Shown piece after piece: positions 42,150 to 46,918 of a stretch of DNA of 46,918 nt; within the stretch, counting starts at the first letter, position 1; each line of letters opens with the position of its first letter. The DNA is from Bacteroidota bacterium (GTDB lineage: Bacteria > Bacteroidota > Bacteroidia > 2-12-FULL-35-15). Below the pieces are notes generated by a model that ran no database searches, was not told the DNA's origin, and was given only the letters and a program-made list of their open reading frames with translations. Position numbers and translations under genes: made by a program. The stretch is taken from NCBI GenBank assembly GCA_023251835.1, contig JAHEXZ010000039.1:1-46918 (forward strand), read 5' to 3'.

Positions 42150-43199
42150 ATGTTAGAAAATACAGGTCGTACAGAATTAAGCAGCTTAGGTGAATTTGGA
42201 TTAATAAAACATTTAACCCGGTTCATTGAGATAAAAAATGAAAGCACTATTAAAGGTGTTGGTGATGATGCGGCTGTTATTGATTTTAAAAATAAGCTAA
42301 CCGTTGTTTCAACAGACATGCTTGTAGAAGGCGTTCATTTCGACTTGATGTACGTTCCTTTAAAACATTTAGGCTATAAAGCGGTAACAGTGAATCTTTC
42401 AGACATATATGCGATGAATGCTACACCACGCCAGATTACTGTTTCTTTTGCCGTTTCTAACCGTTTTTCCGTTGAAGCTGTTGAAGAATTGTATGCCGGA
42501 ATCATTACAGCCTGTAATAAATACAAAGTAGACCTTGTGGGTGGAGATACAACAACATCTAAATCCGGCCTTGTAATAAGTATTACAGCTATTGGAGAGG
42601 CTGCTGCTGAAGATCTGATTTATAGGGATGGGGCCAAAGATGGCGATTTATTATGCGTTACCGGTGATTTGGGAGCTGCTTATATTGGTTTACAATTATT
42701 AGAGCGGGAGAAAAAAATTTTTCTGGAAAACCCGGGTGTACAGCCTGATCTGGATGGTCATGATTATATTCTGCAACGCCAGCTAAAACCTGAGGCACGT
42801 AAAGATATACCTGTTTTGCTAAAAAAATTAGAGGTAAAGCCAACGGCAATGATTGATATATCAGATGGTTTGGCATCGGAGATACTACATCTATGTACCC
42901 AGTCAGAAGTAGGGTGTAACTTATATGAAGATAAAATACCAATAGACCCTTCTGCTTATAATATGACGCGTGAATTTAACCTGGACCCTACCGTTTGTGC
43001 ATTGAGCGGGGGAGAAGATTATGAATTATTATTTACTATTGACCAGTCTGATTATCCTAAGGTAAAAGCCAATCCCGATATTACCGTGATTGGGCACATG
43101 ACACATAAAAAGGAGGGAATGAATCTTATTACAAAAGCGGGTACAACCTACCCACTCACTGCACAGGGCTGGGATTCACTGTTGAATAAAATAGCTTAA
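42150..43199 (+). CDS. thiL: Thiamine-monophosphate kinase
   Basis: A 349-residue cytosolic ATP-dependent kinase making thiamine diphosphate, the active cofactor. Conserved regions are LGEFGLIKHL, IKGVGDDAAVI, STDMLVEGVHFDL, AVTVNLSDIYAMNATPRQ, VGGDTTTSKSGLVISITAIG, MIDISDGLASEILHLC and LSGGEDYELLFT. Length and start are normal. It converges with the osmC-family gene with three bases between stops. Confidence 0.95.
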   Translation: MLENTGRTELSSLGEFGLIKHLTRFIEIKNESTIKGVGDDAAVIDFKNKLTVVSTDMLVEGVHFDLMYVPLKHLGYKAVTVNLSDIYAMNATPRQITVSFAVSNRFSVEAVEELYAGIITACNKYKVDLVGGDTTTSKSGLVISITAIGEAAAEDLIYRDGAKDGDLLCVTGDLGAAYIGLQLLEREKKIFLENPGVQPDLDGHDYILQRQLKPEARKDIPVLLKKLEVKPTAMIDISDGLASEILHLCTQSEVGCNLYEDKIPIDPSAYNMTREFNLDPTVCALSGGEDYELLFTIDQSDYPKVKANPDITVIGHMTHKKEGMNLITKAGTTYPLTAQGWDSLLNKIA

Positions 43200-43202
43200 C
43201 AC

Positions 43203-43622
43203 TCATTCATTCACGCTCACTTTATAAGTGATTAATGCACCTGCCAATTCTAATGTTCTGGCAACAGAACAATATTTTTCCATGGAAAGCTGAACAGCAC
43301 GTTCAGCTTTTTCTTTATCAATTGTTCCTTTTAATTTAAAATGAATTTGGATGGTTTCCCATAAAGAAGGCTCTTTATCTTTTTGTCTTTCACCATCAAT
43401 GCTTATTTCAAAACTTTCAATAATTTGTCTTTGTTTTTTTAATATCATCACAATATCAATTCCACTGCAGCCTCCTAAACCCATTAATAATAGCTGCATG
43501 GGGCGCACCCCCTTATTGCTTCCACCAATATTTTCGCTTCCATCCATGAGAGCAATATTCCCTGTTTCGCTCACTGCCTCAAAATGAAAGGCATCATCTA
43601 AGCGTTTTAATTCTATTCGCAT
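43203..43622 (-). CDS. OsmC/YhfA-family protein
   Basis: A 139-residue OsmC-like protein. The two redox-active cysteines are in LMGLGGCSGIDIVMIL and MEKYCSVARTLELAG, the arrangement of the YhfA/OsmC branch that reduces organic or lipid hydroperoxides. I use the ATG at 43622; the frame open to 43694 runs into the end of folA. Nineteen bases separate it from folA, so it is last in the SPFH-thyA-folA-osmC unit. Confidence 0.92.
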   Translation of the reverse strand: MRIELKRLDDAFHFEAVSETGNIALMDGSENIGGSNKGVRPMQLLLMGLGGCSGIDIVMILKKQRQIIESFEISIDGERQKDKEPSLWETIQIHFKLKGTIDKEKAERAVQLSMEKYCSVARTLELAGALITYKVSVNE

Positions 43623-43641
43623 AATTATTAAAATAAGAGAA

Positions 43642-44142
43642 TCATCGTTTTCTTTCGTACATAATAAAATCGTGCGGATAAATATTCTTTTCATCCACTA
43701 TTCCGTTAACACGGTTTGTTTCTTTCCATTCGTTCATATTAATTGCCGGAAAGTAAACATCACCTGTAAATGAATGATAAATTTTTGTTATGTATAATCT
43801 ATCAGCCAGGTGCATGCTTTGTTTAAAAATTTCGGCACCACCAATTATAAAAATTTCATCATCACCTGTTTGTTTTGCTTTTTCAATAGCCTCATCAATT
43901 GAGCCAGCAACAATAGCTCCCGATGCATTGTAAGCCTTTTGTCGGGTAATAATAATATTTATGCGATTAGGTAGGGGGCGGAATTTTTCAGGAATAGATT
44001 CATAATTCTTTCTGCCCGTAATCACGGAATGTCCTGTGGTCTTCCCTTTAAAATACGTCATATCGGCCGGTAAATGCCATATAAGAGCATTGTCCTTGCC
44101 GATTACATTGTTTTCGTCAACTGCTACTATTATTGATATCAT
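43642..44142 (-). CDS. folA: Dihydrofolate reductase
   Basis: A 166-residue NADPH-dependent enzyme regenerating tetrahydrofolate. MISIIVAVDENNVIGKDNAL, then IWHLPADMTYFKGKTTGHSV, TGRKNYESIP and IFIIGGAEIFKQ are the conserved blocks. The ATG at 44142 is chosen; the frame opening at 44205 overlaps thyA. Directly behind thyA, which consumes methylene-tetrahydrofolate and produces the dihydrofolate substrate. Confidence 0.96.
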   Translation of the reverse strand: MISIIVAVDENNVIGKDNALIWHLPADMTYFKGKTTGHSVITGRKNYESIPEKFRPLPNRINIIITRQKAYNASGAIVAGSIDEAIEKAKQTGDDEIFIIGGAEIFKQSMHLADRLYITKIYHSFTGDVYFPAINMNEWKETNRVNGIVDEKNIYPHDFIMYERKR

Positions 44143-44164
44143 TATGAGGAATGTAATTAATAGA

Positions 44165-44959
44165 CTAAACCGCCACTTCTGCCTTAATATGCGGATGCGG
44201 GTCATAACCCTCTAATGTAAAATCTTCGTATTTAAACTCAAAAATATTTTTCACTGAAGGATTTATTTTTAGTATAGGCAATTTACGAAAATCCCTTGTT
44301 AATTGAAGTTTGGCCTGTTCTATATGATTGGAATATAAGTGAGCATCGCCCAGAGTATGAATAAATTCTCCTGCTTGTAAATCGCACACTTGTGCTACCA
44401 TCATGGTGAGTATGGCATAGGATGCAATATTAAACGGCACTCCCAAAAATATATCTGCACTGCGCTGATACAATTGGCAACTCAATTTTCCATCAGCAAC
44501 ATAAAACTGAAAAAAAGCATGACAGGGAGGCAACTTCATTTTGTCTATTTCACCCACATTCCATGCACTTACAATCATTCTGCGGCTATCAGGAGTGTTC
44601 TTTAGTTGATTCACCACTTGTGTTATTTGGTCAATGTGGCGCCCATCTGCAGCAGGCCAGCTGCGCCATTGTGAGCCGTATACAGGTCCAAGGTTGCCAT
44701 TTTCATCTGCCCATTCATCCCATATATGTACATTGTTTTCTGTCAGATATTTTATGTTTGTCTCCCCTTTCAGGAACCATAACAATTCATGTATAATAGA
44801 TTTTAAGTGTAGCTTTTTTGTTGTTAAAAGGGGAAAGCCTTCCTGCAAGTCAAAACGCATCTGATGGCCAAAAACGCTGATAGTTCCTGTGCCGGTTCTA
44901 TCTGTTTTGGTAGCTCCTGTATCCAAAACATGACGCATTAAATCGTGGTATTGTTTCAT
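44165..44959 (-). CDS. thyA: Thymidylate synthase
   Basis: A 264-residue ThyA-type enzyme converting dUMP to d[23 protein letters not shown] is the N-terminal region, the catalytic Cys is in [19 protein letters not shown], and [16 protein letters not shown] and [14 protein letters not shown] complete the site. Operon with folA, 22 bases downstream; 28 bases behind the SPFH gene. Confidence 0.97.
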   Translation of the reverse strand: MKQYHDLMRHVLDTGATKTDRTGTGTISVFGHQMRFDLQEGFPLLTTKKLHLKSIIHELLWFLKGETNIKYLTENNVHIWDEWADENGNLGPVYGSQWRSWPAADGRHIDQITQVVNQLKNTPDSRRMIVSAWNVGEIDKMKLPPCHAFFQFYVADGKLSCQLYQRSADIFLGVPFNIASYAILTMMVAQVCDLQAGEFIHTLGDAHLYSNHIEQAKLQLTRDFRKLPILKINPSVKNIFEFKYEDFTLEGYDPHPHIKAEVAV

Positions 44960-44987
44960 TGTGTATTCTTAAAAAAAACCAACTCAA

Positions 44988-46918
44988 TTATTTTTTATTC
45001 CCATCATTATCTTTTTTTGAAGAAGGTGTTGTACCATCTTCTTTCTTACTGGTATCAATCATTTCCATCAATTTTAATCCCAGTAATCCATTCATAGGAT
45101 TGGCTTCACCACCACTGCCATTGATAAATACATCCGGAATTATTTTAATTCTTCCTTTACCAATTTCTTCAGTAACCTTATACTTTGTAAAGTTATCGCC
45201 ACCCATTGCTCCAACAGCCAATTGGTAGGCTTCAGCGGTTGATCGGCCTATTGCTAATATTTTTTCTGCCTCTGCTTTACCTGTTACAGAAATTTTTTCC
45301 GCATCCGCATTTGCATTTAGTTTTGTTGCTTCTGAATCAGCTTGTGCTTTATACCGGGTAGCTTCTGCGGATGCGTTTGCGCGCATTTTTATTGTTTCAG
45401 CTTCCGCCTGCACAGCAAGTTTTATGCTTGTTGCGTCACCTTCAGCTTTTTTTACAGTAGCATTTGCTGTACGTTCAGCAATTTCAACACTTTGTTGTGC
45501 TTTTACAATTTCCTTTTGCATATCAGCAATTGCGGTTTCTTTTTCTACCCCCTGGCGCTTCTCCTGCGCTTTCTTTTGTGTTTCAAATGTCAATTCTTCT
45601 TCTTGTGCAATTTTACGATCAGTTAATGTTTTCATCAAGGAGGCAGGTGGAACAATGTCACCAATAAGAGTATCCACTGCATTTACGTTATATTGCTCCA
45701 ATACTTTTGATATATGATCCTTGGCAGATTGTTGACGTTCCTTGCGAGTACCAAGGAAAGAAATTACATCACTATCTTGCGCAGAGTTACGGAAATAGTT
45801 ACCAATAGTCGGTTCCAACACTTGTGATACAAGGTTATTCATATTTCCAAAACGTGCAATTACTTTTGGCGCTTCGGAAGATGGGATATGAATAATTTGT
45901 GCTACATCCAAATTAAACGGGAATCCATCTTTTGAACGAACAGTAATAGTAGAAAGATTTTTATCCAAATTATGAGATTCAGAACGTGCACTTGCCCAAT
46001 TAAGCACCAGGTTAGTGGTGGGTACTAATTCCACTTTCATGATGTATTTATTGATGGGATATTTACCGGGGCCAAATGGTTCATTCCATACTCCTTTGAA
46101 TCCTTTTTCCATGATATTTCCATGTTTAAAAGAATCGCCACTTAAATCTTTTCCTTCTTGTCCAATATAAGAAATAACAACACCTACGTGTCCAATAGGG
46201 ATTTCAGTCATTGGAGTTTCTTCTATTTGAACCGCCCAGGGATTAATATTGTATGAACCAGCCAAAACAATTTGTGGTTGTAAGCCTCGGTTACCGCCAT
46301 TTTTCAAAAAAGTGTTAAAATCTTGAAAATTATTATGTCCTTCAACCAATTTACCTGCAATTTGACCATCTTCAATAGGTTGCCCGTCAAGAGTGGTTAC
46401 AATGCCAACCATGCTTTCGCGAATGCTGATCATATCAGCTTCTATACCCGAAAACAAATGTGTATTGATACGATAGGATCCTGCAGTTATATAAGCAGCT
46501 TGACGCCCTTTTTGTCCACTGGAATTTAAAAATTTTTCTGCGTCCTGAAAATTATCACAATCTACTTTACTTCCTAAAATGGCACCTGTTGGAATCTCTA
46601 CGCCATCTTTGGCTAATATCAAAACAATTTTCCCTTGTGGAACAATTACAAATGGTTGCAAAATGATTTCATATTGCCAAACCCATTTACCAAAATAAAT
46701 TCCGGGAGCTAATGTTTTTGCTTGAAAACCTGCTTCTCCTTTGGTAGCAATAATGCGGTTGTCCGGCATTTCTTTAAATTCACCAAAAAGCACGAATTTT
46801 TTTGTTACCAATCCAATTCGGTCTTCAGGAATAATCACCATCCCAAATAAAATACGGAGAATAATTTTATAAAATAAAATCAATACAATTGGGATAGCAA
46901 TCCACCAATAGTTAATTA
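44988..46918 (-). CDS. SPFH/flotillin-like membrane protein (5' end outside the window)
   Basis: At least 640 residues; the frame stays open to the window edge (codons for NYWWIAIPIVLILFYKIIL precede the first possible start), so the N-terminus is missing. A membrane anchor (IAIPIVLILFYKIILRILFG) is followed by a Band 7/SPFH region with VIIPEDRIGLVTKKFVLFGE and FPFNLDVAQIIHIPSSEAP, then a long helical Glu/Ala/Lys region (AQQSVEIAERTANATVKKAE, NASAEATRYKAQADSEATKL) typical of flotillins. Flotillin-like proteins organise membrane microdomains. It precedes thyA by 28 bases on the same strand, so the nucleotide genes may depend on its promoter. Confidence 0.88.
   Translation of the reverse strand, partial: INYWWIAIPIVLILFYKIILRILFGMVIIPEDRIGLVTKKFVLFGEFKEMPDNRIIATKGEAGFQAKTLAPGIYFGKWVWQYEIILQPFVIVPQGKIVLILAKDGVEIPTGAILGSKVDCDNFQDAEKFLNSSGQKGRQAAYITAGSYRINTHLFSGIEADMISIRESMVGIVTTLDGQPIEDGQIAGKLVEGHNNFQDFNTFLKNGGNRGLQPQIVLAGSYNINPWAVQIEETPMTEIPIGHVGVVISYIGQEGKDLSGDSFKHGNIMEKGFKGVWNEPFGPGKYPINKYIMKVELVPTTNLVLNWASARSESHNLDKNLSTITVRSKDGFPFNLDVAQIIHIPSSEAPKVIARFGNMNNLVSQVLEPTIGNYFRNSAQDSDVISFLGTRKERQQSAKDHISKVLEQYNVNAVDTLIGDIVPPASLMKTLTDRKIAQEEELTFETQKKAQEKRQGVEKETAIADMQKEIVKAQQSVEIAERTANATVKKAEGDATSIKLAVQAEAETIKMRANASAEATRYKAQADSEATKLNANADAEKISVTGKAEAEKILAIGRSTAEAYQLAVGAMGGDNFTKYKVTEEIGKGRIKIIPDVFINGSGGEANPMNGLLGLKLMEMIDTSKKEDGTTPSSKKDNDGNKK

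Overview
The window is AT-rich chromosomal DNA from a member of the Bacteroidota, probably close to the flavobacterial/sphingobacterial/chitinophagal lineages; the genus cannot be read from the sequence. The evidence is: gliding genes gldC, gldD and gldE; secreted proteins ending in type IX secretion system (T9SS) sorting domains (Y/F-P-N-P-F start); the long Bacteroidota-type IspG; TAnnTTTG -7 promoter elements; and very few Shine-Dalgarno sites. No tRNA, rRNA, CRISPR array, prophage or origin was seen.

Layout. 1-16140 is mostly conserved core: a PBP4-type D,D-carboxypeptidase with a hotdog thioesterase, a DUF4349 lipoprotein, a PlsC-like acyltransferase, metK, two small secreted paralogues flanking a rhodanese, a ChaN-like protein, ssb-gldE-gldD, ctaA, hemB, gldC and engB. 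16187-17050 is a graveyard of two unrelated broken insertion sequences. 17175-25432 carries proC, a CotH/lamin-tail T9SS protein, a collagen-like/head-repeat/S74 surface protein and ispG. 25640-31324 is the most interesting part: an ECF sigma factor, a protein that looks like an anti-sigma factor anchored in both membranes, a PKD lipoprotein and a seven-repeat PKD protein with a T9SS tail. 31380-37850 holds a DMT transporter and a SUF Fe-S assembly operon (sufA, small ORF, sufB, secreted hydrolase, sufC, sufD) behind a clear promoter with a perfect 19-bp palindrome. 37998-42084 is a four-gene glycan cluster (GT2, STELLO/DUF288-like, FkbM methyltransferase, methyltransferase-GT2 fusion). The end has thiL and, on the other strand, SPFH protein-thyA-folA-osmC.

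How it fits together. The sigma factor gene and the large PKD protein gene share an almost identical upstream element (CCCAACCTTT, 12-13 bases, CGTGTATAT). This suggests that the sigma factor activates its own operon and the surface PKD protein, while the adjacent trans-envelope protein holds the sigma factor and senses the outer membrane. It resembles the dual membrane-spanning anti-sigma (Dma/Das) arrangement described in Bacteroides, here wired to a T9SS-exported PKD protein. The gld genes and three secreted giants imply a functional T9SS encoded elsewhere.

Intergenic DNA contains several palindromic elements, including three copies of one REP-like family (7585-7626, 10608-10676, 15441-15500), a nested double hairpin (7423-7563) and a 90-bp imperfect palindrome (5083-5172).
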